This document shows positions 8,209 to 16,288 of a stretch of 64,000 nucleotides of DNA, piece after piece; position 1 is the stretch's first letter; every line of letters begins with the position of its first letter. Source of the stretch: Bordetella parapertussis (GTDB taxonomy: Bacteria; Pseudomonadota; Gammaproteobacteria; Burkholderiales; Burkholderiaceae_B); the NCBI GenBank assembly GCA_945897365.1, contig CAMDFD010000012.1, forward strand, positions 1-64,000, in the 5' to 3' direction. The notes under the pieces are model-generated. The model ran no database searches, was not told the origin of the DNA, and was given only the letters and a program-made list of their open reading frames with translations. A program made the translations under genes and the position numbers.

Positions 8209-9465
8209 TCAGGTACCGGCTCTTTCGAGCATCGCATGCAACAACACGTTACAACCCGCCTCAAGATGCTCAGGCTTGGCATCTTCAATCTCGTTATGAC
8301 TGATGCCATCTTTGCAAGGAACAAAAATCATCGCTGTGGGAGCAACCCGAGCCAGATACACGGCATCATGTCCAGCGCCGCTCACTACATTCATTTCTGA
8401 TAGGCCAATCTTTTGAGCGCCATTGCGCACAGCATTCACAAGCTCTTTGGCAAAGGCTTGAGGTGGAAAATAGACGACTTGCGTGATATCGATGGTGACC
8501 TTGCCTTTTGTTGCGATCTCCTTTGCTTTGGTATGAAGGTTTTCAACCATACGCGTCAACGTCTCATCGCTATCCGCGCGGAAATCGACAGACATTTTGA
8601 CGGTGCCAGGGATGACGTTGCGCGAGTTGGGGTAGTTGTCCAACATGCCCACGGTGCCGCGTGCGTTCGGTGCATGATCCAATGCAGTTTGGTTGATCAA
8701 TTGAATCATGTGTGAGGCCGCGAGAAGGGCATCATGACGTAAGGCCATGGGGGTTGGGCCCGCATGGGCTTCGGAGCCGGTGATGACGACATCAAACCAG
8801 CGTTGTCCCAGTGCGCCCGTGACCACACCAATCGTAATGTCATGCGCCTCGAGGACGGGGCCTTGCTCGATGTGCGACTCAAAATAGGCGCCGATTTTCT
8901 TAGGATCGATTTTGTCCGTACCGTTGTAGCCGATTGACTTGAGGGCTTCGCCGACTGAAATGCCATCGCGGTCTTTTTGCGCGAGGATAAAGTCTGTTTC
9001 GAACTCCCCGATAAAGGCACCCGAACCCATCATCACAGGGACAAAGCGAGAGCCTTCCTCATTGGTCCAGACGACGACCTCGAGAGGCGCTTCGGTCTCA
9101 ATGCCAGCATCGTTTAAGGTGTGAAAGACCTCAATGCCTGCCAATACCCCATAGTTACCATCAAATTTGCCACCGGTTGGCTGGGTATCAATATGGCTTC
9201 CGGTCATCACGGCCGGCAAGTTGTTGTTTCGGCCTGCCCGGCGTGCAAAAATATTACCCACAGCGTCAATCCGGATGGTGCAACCTGCGGCCTTGGCCTG
9301 GGCCACAAAATAGTCACGGCCTTGGCGATCTAGATCTGTCAAAGCCAGTCGGCATACCCCACCTTTTTTGGTGGCCCCTATTGCGGCGAGTTCCATCAAG
9401 GATTTCCAAAGGCGTTCCCCGTTGACACGCAAATCAGTCAAAGGGGCGAGGGTAGTGACAGTCAT
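8209..9465 (-). CDS. M20-family Zn-dependent hydrolase (N-carbamoyl-L-amino acid hydrolase / allantoate amidohydrolase type)
   Basis: The 418-residue protein belongs to the amaB/hyuC/allC branch of M20 metallohydrolases. Zinc-site residues are visible: H91 (GSHIDTQP), D102 (GGKFDGNYG), E136/E137 (WTNEEGSRF), H198 (ESHIEQGP) and the C-terminal histidine in GISHNE. The dimerisation domain lies between about residues 215 and 330 (GSEAHAGPTPM). Enzymes of this group hydrolyse N-carbamoyl amino acids, ureidoglycine-type intermediates or beta-ureidopropionate, and sequence alone does not separate these. No hydantoinase or allantoinase gene is adjacent. The ATG is preceded by CGGAG. It is divergent from pyk and ends close to the pckG terminator. 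Confidence 0.85.
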   Translation of the reverse strand: MTVTTLAPLTDLRVNGERLWKSLMELAAIGATKKGGVCRLALTDLDRQGRDYFVAQAKAAGCTIRIDAVGNIFARRAGRNNNLPAVMTGSHIDTQPTGGKFDGNYGVLAGIEVFHTLNDAGIETEAPLEVVVWTNEEGSRFVPVMMGSGAFIGEFETDFILAQKDRDGISVGEALKSIGYNGTDKIDPKKIGAYFESHIEQGPVLEAHDITIGVVTGALGQRWFDVVITGSEAHAGPTPMALRHDALLAASHMIQLINQTALDHAPNARGTVGMLDNYPNSRNVIPGTVKMSVDFRADSDETLTRMVENLHTKAKEIATKGKVTIDITQVVYFPPQAFAKELVNAVRNGAQKIGLSEMNVVSGAGHDAVYLARVAPTAMIFVPCKDGISHNEIEDAKPEHLEAGCNVLLHAMLERAGT

Positions 9466-9571
9466 AATCTAACTCCGTGAAATGATCGTGAATCTTGTGG
9501 TGATTAAGCGACTCTGAAAGTAAACAGATTGATTGCGCTTACGTTAAGAACTAGGTTAAATGATGACATGC

Positions 9572-9590
9572 GATCGCGCAATGCGTGATC
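9572..9590. promoter_or_regulatory. Near-perfect 19-base palindrome upstream of pyk
   Basis: GATCGCGCA, a central A, and TGCGTGATC form an inverted repeat with one mismatched pair, 26 bases before the pyk start. It lies in the divergent intergenic region and has the size of a dimeric repressor site. No T-tract follows, so it is not a terminator. The binding protein is unknown. Confidence 0.4.
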
Positions 9591-9591
9591 G

Positions 9592-9606
9592 TATCTAAAT
9601 TAGATA
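9592..9606. promoter_or_regulatory. 15-base palindrome adjacent to pyk
   Basis: TATCTAAATTAGATA is a perfect inverted repeat around its central base. It starts one base after the preceding palindrome and ends 10 bases before the pyk ATG, so it would overlap the ribosome-binding zone. It may be an operator or an RNA element controlling pyk translation; both are inferences from position. Confidence 0.35.
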
Positions 9607-9616
9607 AGGTTAAAAG

Positions 9617-11068
9617 ATGAAACTTGATGCGATTTCGCACCGCCACCGCAATACCAAGATTGTCGCGACCCTAGGGCCTGCAAGTAGCGATCCCGCTATG
9701 ATTCGCCAGCTTTTTGAGGCGGGCGTGGATGTTTTTCGTCTAAATTTCAGTCATGGAACGCATGCTGACCACAAATTGCGCTATGACGCCATCCGTCAGA
9801 TTGAGGCCGATTTAGGCCGCCCTGTCGGGATTTTGATGGACTTGCAGGGTCCAAAATTGCGCCTCGGAAAGATCGTTGATGGCAAACTGGCCCTAGCAAC
9901 GGGACAAAAGATTCGCCTAGATCTGGACCCGACTCCTGGCGATATCAACCGCGTGCCATTGCTGCACCCTGAGATTTTTGCTGCAATTCGTCCCGGCGAC
10001 GACTTGTTGATCGATGATGGCAAGGTCCGTCTGCGTGTGCTGTCCTGCACAAAAGAACATGCAGAAGTCCAAGCCCTCAATGCAGGCGTCATCTCAGATC
10101 GCAAAGGTGTCAACGTACCCGGTGCGATTTTGCCCATGTCTGCCATGACCGCCAAAGATCGTGAAGATCTTGATTTCGGACTGAGCATCGGTGTTGACTG
10201 GATTGCCTTGTCCTTTGTGCAGCGCCCGGAGGACATTATCGAGTTGCGTGAAATCGTGGGCAATCGTGCCTGGATTATGGCCAAGCTTGAAAAACCCTCT
10301 GCCATTGATTCGCTCGAGGCGATCGTGGCGAACTCTGATGGTGTGATGGTCGCGCGTGGAGACTTGGGCGTGGAGTTGCCTCCCGAGGAGGTCCCTGTGC
10401 TTCAAAAGCGGATCGTTCGTGCCTGTCGCGAAGCTGGGAAACCCGTGATTGTCGCGACTCAAATGCTTGAGTCGATGATTACCTCTCCGGTGCCTACCCG
10501 TGCTGAGGTGAGTGACGTGGCGACTGCGGTCTATGATGGTGTGGATGCCGTGATGCTCTCGGCAGAGTCTGCCTCCGGGGCTTATCCCATCGAGGCGGTG
10601 ACAATGATGGAAAGGATTTTGCTCAGCACCGAGCGAGATCCCCTACAGCGCGTGACCATGGATGCCGTGCATTCAAGACGGAAAAATGATGCCCGCGACG
10701 CAATCTCCGCGGCGATCCGCACGATTACTGAAACCTTACCGGTGGCAGCCACTGTTGCCTATACCTCCTCAGGTGCGACAACTTTGCGCGTTGCGCACGA
10801 GCGCCCGCGCGCGCCCATCCTGAGCATGACACCCGTTGCCGCTGCAGCACGTCGCTTATCACTTGTCTGGGGTGTGCACTCTATTCAGGCTGCTGATGTC
10901 GATAGCGCAGAAGAAATCGTATTACACGCGAATCTTGCTGCTAAAAAATATGGTTTTGGTATGCCCGGTCAGGCACTATTGATCATCGCCGGCACCCCCT
11001 TTGGTGTGCCGGGTTCGACGAACCTCTTGCGTATTTCCTGGATTGGTGAGGAGCCAGATGTCTCCTAA
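9617..11068 (+). CDS. pyk: Pyruvate kinase
   Basis: The 483-residue protein is pyruvate kinase (EC 2.7.1.40), which converts PEP and ADP to pyruvate and ATP. Visible signatures are TKIVATLGPAS and VFRLNFSHG at the N-terminus, the active-site block from about residue 219 (IMAKLEKPSAIDSLEAI) to MVARGDLGVELP, and ATQMLESM. The C-terminal regulatory domain begins near RDAISAAIRTITETLP. Length is usual for the bacterial enzyme. It stands alone between a divergent hydrolase gene and an exported methyltransferase-like gene. Two adjacent palindromes sit between the promoter region and the ATG, which hints at local control. Confidence 0.96.
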   Translation: MKLDAISHRHRNTKIVATLGPASSDPAMIRQLFEAGVDVFRLNFSHGTHADHKLRYDAIRQIEADLGRPVGILMDLQGPKLRLGKIVDGKLALATGQKIRLDLDPTPGDINRVPLLHPEIFAAIRPGDDLLIDDGKVRLRVLSCTKEHAEVQALNAGVISDRKGVNVPGAILPMSAMTAKDREDLDFGLSIGVDWIALSFVQRPEDIIELREIVGNRAWIMAKLEKPSAIDSLEAIVANSDGVMVARGDLGVELPPEEVPVLQKRIVRACREAGKPVIVATQMLESMITSPVPTRAEVSDVATAVYDGVDAVMLSAESASGAYPIEAVTMMERILLSTERDPLQRVTMDAVHSRRKNDARDAISAAIRTITETLPVAATVAYTSSGATTLRVAHERPRAPILSMTPVAAAARRLSLVWGVHSIQAADVDSAEEIVLHANLAAKKYGFGMPGQALLIIAGTPFGVPGSTNLLRISWIGEEPDVS

Positions 11069-11103
11069 AAAGCGTTTTTTCCTCATGCGCTGATTTTTCT
11101 CAG

Positions 11104-11150
11104 TGTGCGTCCTGCAGAGAGGAATATAGAAATTCATATTGCAGCGCACA
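11104..11150 (+). other. Potential long hairpin in pyk downstream region
   Basis: TGTGCG (11104-11109) and CTGCA (11112-11116) can pair with TGCAG (11140-11144) and CGCACA (11145-11150), leaving a two-base bulge; AATAT and ATATT extend the stem inside. There is no T tract after it. It lies about 130 bases before the next start codon, so it could be a leader structure or a processing site. No known RNA family was recognised. Confidence 0.3.
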
Positions 11151-11277
11151 ATTTCCAAACTAGGGACAGTCGCACTAGGAATTTCTGCTGCCGGATGCTA
11201 CGCTTTTTGCGAACAATCGAAGTAAAGACTTTCGTTTACCTTTTCTTGCTTTTAACATTACATCCAAGAGGTTATTC

Positions 11278-12135
11278 ATGCGTTTTCGTCTGGCTTTAAT
11301 GGCAGCATCACTCGTTGCAAGTATGTCTGTTGCAACTTCTTTCGCACAGGGTACGGGCTCTCCCAAGATGGGCGATGAAAAGTACAAGCCTTCAGTCGGT
11401 CAGAGCGGTAAAGATGTGATCTGGGTCCCGACCAATGATGCAGTAGCAGAGGCCATGCTCAAAATGGCAAATGTCAAACCTGGCGATTTGGTCTATGACC
11501 TCGGCTCGGGAGATGGCAAGATCGCGATCGCAGCAGCCAAAAATTTCGGTGCAACTTCGGTTGGTATTGAGTTCAACAAAGATATGGCTGATCTTGCGAC
11601 CCGTAACGCCGCTCGTGCAGGTGTGGCTGATAAGGTCAAAATTATCAATGGCGATATCTTCGTCGAGGATTTTTCTAAAGCCAACGTCCTGACCATGTAT
11701 CTGTTGCCCGACCTGAACCTCAAGCTGCGTCCCACCATCCTCAAAATGGCGCCTGGCACGCGCGTGGTGACAAACTCGTTCCATATGGGTGATTGGGAAG
11801 CGGATGCTTTGATTGGTAACGGTTATACCCAAGGCTATTACTGGGTTGTTCCTGGCAATGCCGCGGGCAAGTGGACGATCAAAGGCATCGAAGGGGGCAA
11901 GTCAGCCAACCTCGATATTACCCAGCGTTATCAACGCGTGGGTGGCACACTGTCGATCGACGGCAAAGCACAACCCCTTCTTGGACCTTCTTTGGTGGGT
12001 AATCGCTTGAAGTTCAGCTTTATCGACCAAGGTGGACAGTCACGTATTGCCGATGTGAACTTAAAAGGTAATACCTTCGCTGGAAATGTCCTTGAAACTT
12101 CTAATCTTTACGAAATCACTGGTACACGTAACTAA
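11278..12135 (+). CDS. Exported class I methyltransferase-fold protein
   Basis: The 285-residue product begins with a clear Sec signal peptide (residues 1-23, cleavage likely after SFA). A class I methyltransferase core follows, with motif I VYDLGSGDGKIAIAAA (about 72-87), an acidic end of strand 2 (GIEFNKDM) and NGDIFVEDF. From about residue 195 a second domain begins that is beta-rich (GGTLSIDGKAQPLLGP). SAM is not normally available in the periplasm, so either the fold has another role or the protein is tethered differently. Similar secreted proteins occur in Burkholderiales, but I know of no established function. The promoter region contains a possible hairpin at 11104-11150. Confidence 0.75.
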   Translation: MRFRLALMAASLVASMSVATSFAQGTGSPKMGDEKYKPSVGQSGKDVIWVPTNDAVAEAMLKMANVKPGDLVYDLGSGDGKIAIAAAKNFGATSVGIEFNKDMADLATRNAARAGVADKVKIINGDIFVEDFSKANVLTMYLLPDLNLKLRPTILKMAPGTRVVTNSFHMGDWEADALIGNGYTQGYYWVVPGNAAGKWTIKGIEGGKSANLDITQRYQRVGGTLSIDGKAQPLLGPSLVGNRLKFSFIDQGGQSRIADVNLKGNTFAGNVLETSNLYEITGTRN

Positions 12136-12170
12136 GTGATTCGTTCTTAAATCTATCTATTGCCTTTCTC

Positions 12171-12205
12171 CGCCACAATCCGTGCTTCATGCACTGGTTG
12201 TGGCG
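12171..12205 (+). other. 35-base hairpin before the permease gene
   Basis: CGCCACAA (12171-12178) pairs perfectly with TTGTGGCG (12198-12205); inside, GTGC pairs with GCAC around the loop TTCAT with one mismatch. No T tract follows on either strand, so it is a poor intrinsic terminator. It covers the first possible upstream start of the permease, which argues for the later ATG as the true start. It may act in the mRNA leader or at the end of the preceding transcript. Confidence 0.4.
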
Positions 12206-12251
12206 TGACTTTGTGCGACACATCACGAAACTATTTCCTTTTTATGCCTCT

Positions 12252-13610
12252 ATGACTCAGCCAACATCGACAGTGAATGAACCAACGCAACGCCTGACCG
12301 CGTTTAGTGCGATCGCGATTATTGTGGGGATTGTCATTGGGGCAGGTATTTTTAAAACTCCCTCGATGGTGGCAGGTGTCACCGGTGATGCGGGATGGCT
12401 GTTAGTGGCCTGGTTTCTGGGTGGCCTCATTTCTCTTGCAGGTGCGCTTTGTTATGCAGAGCTTGCGACAACGTATCCACATGCAGGCGGCGACTATCAT
12501 TTTTTAGCGCGTGCTTTTGGCAAAGATGTTTCTTTTTTGTACGCGTGGGCCAAGGCAACGGTCATTAATACGGGTTCGATCGCGCTTCTTGCTTTTGTGT
12601 TTGGCGATTACATGACCAAGGCGATCAATCTCGGACCTTACTCCCCGGCGATCTGGGCGGTTGGTGTGGTGGTGGCGCTCACCCTGATTAACTTGATTGG
12701 TATCTCTGCGTCGTCTTGGGTCCAGACCCTACTGACCATCATTGAGGTGACGGGATTAATATTGGTGGCGATTGCTGGTTTTTACATCTCAGGAGACGCA
12801 CCCGCATCACCCGCATTTTTTTCCTCGACGCCTAGCTTAGGGATGTTTGGTCTGGCCATGGTCTTTGTCTTGCTGACCTATGGTGGATGGAACGAGGCTG
12901 CCTATATTTCTGCCGAAGTGCGCGGTGGTCGCCGCGCGATTGTGCCTGTGATCCTCCTGAGTATTCTGATCCTGACGCTGATTTACCTCTTAGTCAATAT
13001 TGCTTTGCTGGCCGGACTCGGTTTAGAAGGACTGTCAAAGAGTAGTGCGGTGGCTGCAGATCTGATGGGCAAAGCGTTTGGTCCCTGGGGCGAACGTACG
13101 CTAGGCATCTTTGTTGCTGTCGCTGCCTTGACCAGTATCAACGCGACCATGATCGTGGGCGCCCGAACCAACTACGCTTTAGGAAAAGATTGGCCCGCAC
13201 TGCGCTTTATGGGTCATTGGGAAGGGGGTCGAGGTTCTCCGATTCGTGGCTATTTAGTCCAATCCACGATTTGTCTTGCTCTGGTTATTTTTGGTATTTT
13301 CCAGACGGATGGTTTCGGTGTGATGGTGGAATTTACTGCCCCAGTCTTTTGGTTCTTTTTATTTTTGGTGGGTATTTCAGTCTTTGTCATGCGTGTGAAA
13401 GATCCCAACGCAGACCGTCCTTTCAAAGTGCCTCTCTATCCCTTGACGCCGATTTTGTTTGTCTTGACTTGCGCATACTTGACGTATTCGAGCGTGACCT
13501 ACGCAGTGAGTAAGGGCGCCGTGCATATCTCTCTGGTTGTGATGGCGATTGGCGTCGTTGCCTTGTTTTTCACACGCGGGGTCAAAGGTCCGACTAAAAA
13601 TACAAACTAA
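12252..13610 (+). CDS. APC-superfamily amino acid permease
   Basis: The 452-residue membrane protein shows about twelve hydrophobic segments. The conserved first helix motif IIVGIVIGAGIFKTP is typical of LAT/APC-type amino acid transporters, and GGWNEAAYISAEVRGG is the typical helix 6 to loop block. It should sit in the inner membrane and move amino acids by proton symport or exchange; the substrate is unknown. I chose ATG 12252 because the alternative start at 12189 would add 21 hydrophilic residues unlike the family and lies inside a hairpin. Neither start has a clear ribosome site. It converges on the small gene at 13646. Confidence 0.85.
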   Translation: MTQPTSTVNEPTQRLTAFSAIAIIVGIVIGAGIFKTPSMVAGVTGDAGWLLVAWFLGGLISLAGALCYAELATTYPHAGGDYHFLARAFGKDVSFLYAWAKATVINTGSIALLAFVFGDYMTKAINLGPYSPAIWAVGVVVALTLINLIGISASSWVQTLLTIIEVTGLILVAIAGFYISGDAPASPAFFSSTPSLGMFGLAMVFVLLTYGGWNEAAYISAEVRGGRRAIVPVILLSILILTLIYLLVNIALLAGLGLEGLSKSSAVAADLMGKAFGPWGERTLGIFVAVAALTSINATMIVGARTNYALGKDWPALRFMGHWEGGRGSPIRGYLVQSTICLALVIFGIFQTDGFGVMVEFTAPVFWFFLFLVGISVFVMRVKDPNADRPFKVPLYPLTPILFVLTCAYLTYSSVTYAVSKGAVHISLVVMAIGVVALFFTRGVKGPTKNTN

Positions 13611-13617
13611 TCAATCA

Positions 13618-13643
13618 CCAAGGTCCTCATCGCAGAGCCTTGG
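13618..13643. terminator. Weak hairpin between convergent genes
   Basis: CCAAGG (13618-13623) pairs with CCTTGG (13638-13643), with CTC and GAG pairing inside. No long T tract is present, so any termination function is weak. It lies between the stop codons of the permease and the small minus-strand gene. Confidence 0.3.
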
Positions 13644-13645
13644 GA

Positions 13646-13966
13646 TTAGTGCTTAATGCCGAGGACCGAGAGACACTCTCCGTAGGTGAGTGCGTCCTCG
13701 CAAAGATAGACGACGATATCTTGCGGTGACATGTTTTCTAAGATTTGAATCACCTCCTCGGCGATATCCGTATTGCGTTGAATACCTGCCACGTGAATTT
13801 GAACTCCGCTTTCAAAGACCTCGGCAGGTATGAGCTTTTCAACGACCGAAAAATCGATCTTTGAAATCACGACATAGGCACGGACAGTCAAGTCGTCAGC
13901 GGTTACGTCGAGCAATACGCCTCCTTCGACAGCTTGTGCCAGCTTGCTTTGAATCATCAAATCCAT
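13646..13966 (-). CDS. Small conserved-looking protein of unknown function
   Basis: The 106-residue product is acidic, without a signal peptide or membrane segment, and alternates beta strands and helices (GGVLLDVTADDLTVRAYV, then GVQIHVAGIQ and EEVIQILENM). I do not recognise the family. A good ribosome site (TAGGAG) lies seven bases before the ATG, which supports expression. It lies 30 bases downstream of rdgC on the same strand and is probably co-transcribed with it. That might tie it to recombination or nucleoid functions, but this is only context. Confidence 0.6.
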   Translation of the reverse strand: MDLMIQSKLAQAVEGGVLLDVTADDLTVRAYVVISKIDFSVVEKLIPAEVFESGVQIHVAGIQRNTDIAEEVIQILENMSPQDIVVYLCEDALTYGECLSVLGIKH

Positions 13967-13996
13967 GTCGATCTCCTAAGTGCCTCGCCGCAACGC

Positions 13997-14911
13997 TCAG
14001 GCGGCCTTTGTTGTCAGTGTTTTTTCTTCGAGTGCCTCAAGCAAGCCGGTTAACAGTTGATTGAGCTCAGCGGTCATCAAGGTAAACTCGCCATCGAATT
14101 TTTCCGCTTCGTTCGCAGGTGCGAGCTGATCGGCTTCGTCGAGTATGTCTTGCGGGGCGACACGTTTGATATCAAGCGTGTCGGTCAGGACAAAAGAGAC
14201 CTTGTCATGCCAGGTGAGTGCGAGACGCGTGCATTGTTTGCCGGACTGGATGTGTTTTTCAATATCGGCAATGTCAAGGGCATGTTTGACATAGCGGATT
14301 GTCGCGGCTTTATCGCCACCTGCCCTGAGTTCCGCATCCTGATCGATGCTGAAATTGGCAGGTGCCTCACCGCTCGTAATCCATTGAGTCATGGCGACTG
14401 CCGGGCTTAATGTGACTTGGATGGGTTCTACAGGGAAAGGGTAGATGGCCTTGCCAAGTGCTGACAAGATTTCCTCGGCTTTGGATGTTGACGCTGTATC
14501 GATGACGAGCCAGTGATGAAGAGGGTCAATCCAGACGCGTGTATCGCGTGTCAAACTAAACGCACGTGGAATGAGCGCGTTAGTGACTTCCTCTTTTAAA
14601 TCTTTGAGCTGTTTACGTCCAGGTTTAAAGCCTTGCTGCTCTTCGAGCTCGAGGGCGCGCTGTTTGACAAACTGATTGATCACCGACGCGGGCAAGAGTT
14701 TTTTTTCAGAGCGAAAGGCGCAGAGAATTTGGCGATCGACGCGATAGGCGAAGCGTACGTCATCTTCTCTCGGAGGCGTCCAACCAGAAGCCGTTGGCGT
14801 CGCTGCGCCAGGTGAGACAAACTGCTCTTTAGACAAAAGGGCGTCGATTTGCTCGGCTGTCCAGTTCCAGGTGTTTGAGAGACGAAACAGCTTTAGATTT
14901 TTAAACCACAT
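13997..14911 (-). CDS. rdgC: Recombination-associated protein RdgC
   Basis: The 304-residue protein is RdgC by its N-terminus (MWFKNLKLFRLS), the block REDDVRFAYRVDRQILCAFRSEKKLLP, and the central GFKPGRKQLKDLKEEV. RdgC forms a ring-shaped dimer that binds double-stranded DNA without sequence preference and limits RecA filament activity. Length is normal (about 300 residues). The gene is followed by a small unknown gene and preceded, on the same strand, by a tetR gene 62 bases upstream. recA is present about 14 kb away on the other strand. Confidence 0.95.
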   Translation of the reverse strand: MWFKNLKLFRLSNTWNWTAEQIDALLSKEQFVSPGAATPTASGWTPPREDDVRFAYRVDRQILCAFRSEKKLLPASVINQFVKQRALELEEQQGFKPGRKQLKDLKEEVTNALIPRAFSLTRDTRVWIDPLHHWLVIDTASTSKAEEILSALGKAIYPFPVEPIQVTLSPAVAMTQWITSGEAPANFSIDQDAELRAGGDKAATIRYVKHALDIADIEKHIQSGKQCTRLALTWHDKVSFVLTDTLDIKRVAPQDILDEADQLAPANEAEKFDGEFTLMTAELNQLLTGLLEALEEKTLTTKAA

Positions 14912-14973
14912 AACTTACCCAGCCAAAGGAGAGGATTCTAGCTGATGTCAGTGTGGCAAATTTGCTGCAGAGG

Positions 14974-15606
14974 CTACGTCCCGCCTAACATGCCTTCAAA
15001 CGTCGTGTGAATGAGGAGTTCGACAATATCCTCATCAGAAAAGGCGCCACCCATTTTGAGAAAATCTGCGACGGGGTCGCAAGAGCGGGCAAAAATAGTA
15101 TAGAGAATGACCTCACCAGGAAGCGAGGGAGACAAACTGCCTGCGTCTTGGGCTTGTCCAATCCATTCACCCAGTTTTTCAGTGAGTGTGCTGAGTTGGG
15201 CCATATACGGCGGATTGTTGAGCAGGGCTTGCTGAATACTAGAGCGTGTCGAGGGCAGCAGTGGCATCGTGCCACTCAAGTGCAATTTAATCGCCCATCT
15301 GACGAGCGATTTCAGCTTGTCGAGCGCAGACAGCTTTGAGGCCATGCCGTCGGCGATCGCCATGGTTTCTTCGAGCAGACGCGTCATGGACGCCGCTGCC
15401 AAGGCTTCTTTTGATTCAAAGTGCTTGTAGAGACTTGCTTTGGCGATGCCAACGTCCGCGGCGACTTCGTCCATGGTCATCAGATCAAAGCCCTTTTGAG
15501 CGAGGAGTCTATTGACCGCATCCAAAATTGCGTTCTCACGGAATTTAAGCTGTTGTTGCTTAAAAGTGAGTTTATTACTGCGAATGGTCTGTGGGCTGAC
15601 TGTCAT
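14974..15606 (-). CDS. TetR-family transcriptional regulator
   Basis: The 210-residue protein has a TetR_N helix-turn-helix at residues 45-64 (MDEVAADVGIAKASLYKHFE) and a helical C-terminal ligand domain. It is divergent from the nine-gene lipid operon starting at 15725, with 118 bases between the starts that include an inverted repeat at 15633-15654. The simplest reading is that it represses that operon and itself, perhaps sensing an acyl compound, as fatty-acid-responsive TetR proteins do. This is inferred from position; the ligand cannot be read. The ATG lacks a strong ribosome site. Confidence 0.85.
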   Translation of the reverse strand: MTVSPQTIRSNKLTFKQQQLKFRENAILDAVNRLLAQKGFDLMTMDEVAADVGIAKASLYKHFESKEALAAASMTRLLEETMAIADGMASKLSALDKLKSLVRWAIKLHLSGTMPLLPSTRSSIQQALLNNPPYMAQLSTLTEKLGEWIGQAQDAGSLSPSLPGEVILYTIFARSCDPVADFLKMGGAFSDEDIVELLIHTTFEGMLGGT

Positions 15607-15632
15607 CGGCTTGTTGAATTGAATTTAATCTG

Positions 15633-15654
15633 AATAGTTCATAATATTACTATT
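15633..15654. promoter_or_regulatory. Candidate TetR operator between tetR and lipid operon
   Basis: AATAGT (15633-15638) and ACTATT (15649-15654) form an inverted repeat with a ten-base AT-rich spacer. It lies between the divergent tetR and lipid-operon starts, where a repressor would cover both promoters. The arm and spacer sizes fit TetR-type sites. No binding data are available. Confidence 0.4.
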
Positions 15655-15724
15655 TGGTCTAAAAACATACTAATATATTAAAAATATCTCTCAATAGTTA
15701 TTTTTAAACCTTTAAAGTTCAATT

Positions 15725-16288
15725 ATGCCCCTCACAACGAACGACCATTCTCGCCAAGCAACAAGCGCCAGCGGATTACCAGAGGCTTTTAGCCAACACT
15801 GCGATGCGCTTTGGCAATTGTGCGGCGAGGGCATCTTTAGTTGGAGTGTGTTTCGTTTTTACCGCGCGCGATTGTTGACCCAGACTGGCGCTTTTGACAG
15901 TACCCAGCCTTTTTTACTGGATCTTCAATATTTGCGGGCCTTGACAGGTCAGCAAATTGTCTCGACTTCAATCGATGAAATCGCCAGATTATTTGAGTTG
16001 AGTGAGAATCACCGCTCAGCATGGTCCGAGGCGTTGTACGGCATGATTCCAAACGTCGCTCTTGGAGATCGTTTATTAGGATGGTTTGTACCCGAAAGTG
16101 GTGTCCAGTTTTTCTCTGCGACGCAATCACTCGGACATATTCAAGATCCAGAATTCGTCCGTATGTTTAGTGCCATCTGGTTAGATGAGCGCACACGCAG
16201 CCCTCAGTTGCGTCTTGCCTTGCTTGGACCGCAGCCGTTAGCGGCGACTGAGCGTGCAGCTGTCGTGTCGAGCGAGCTTGGCGTATGA
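15725..16288 (+). CDS. Chalcone-isomerase-like protein, no signal peptide
   Basis: The 187-residue protein resembles the chalcone isomerase-like family. It shares a visible pattern with the protein at 19593: FSWSVFRFYRARLLT against FGWSIYEARLYA, and WLDERTRSPQLRLALLG against WLDPRTSEPNLRQALLG. Unlike that one it has no signal peptide, so it should be cytoplasmic. Chalcone-isomerase folds in non-flavonoid organisms often bind fatty acids, and the operon context (flavin enzyme, Cfa-like methyltransferase) fits a lipid-handling role. It is the first gene of the operon, and its stop codon overlaps the next start (ATGA). The exact role is unknown. Confidence 0.65.
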   Translation: MPLTTNDHSRQATSASGLPEAFSQHCDALWQLCGEGIFSWSVFRFYRARLLTQTGAFDSTQPFLLDLQYLRALTGQQIVSTSIDEIARLFELSENHRSAWSEALYGMIPNVALGDRLLGWFVPESGVQFFSATQSLGHIQDPEFVRMFSAIWLDERTRSPQLRLALLGPQPLAATERAAVVSSELGV

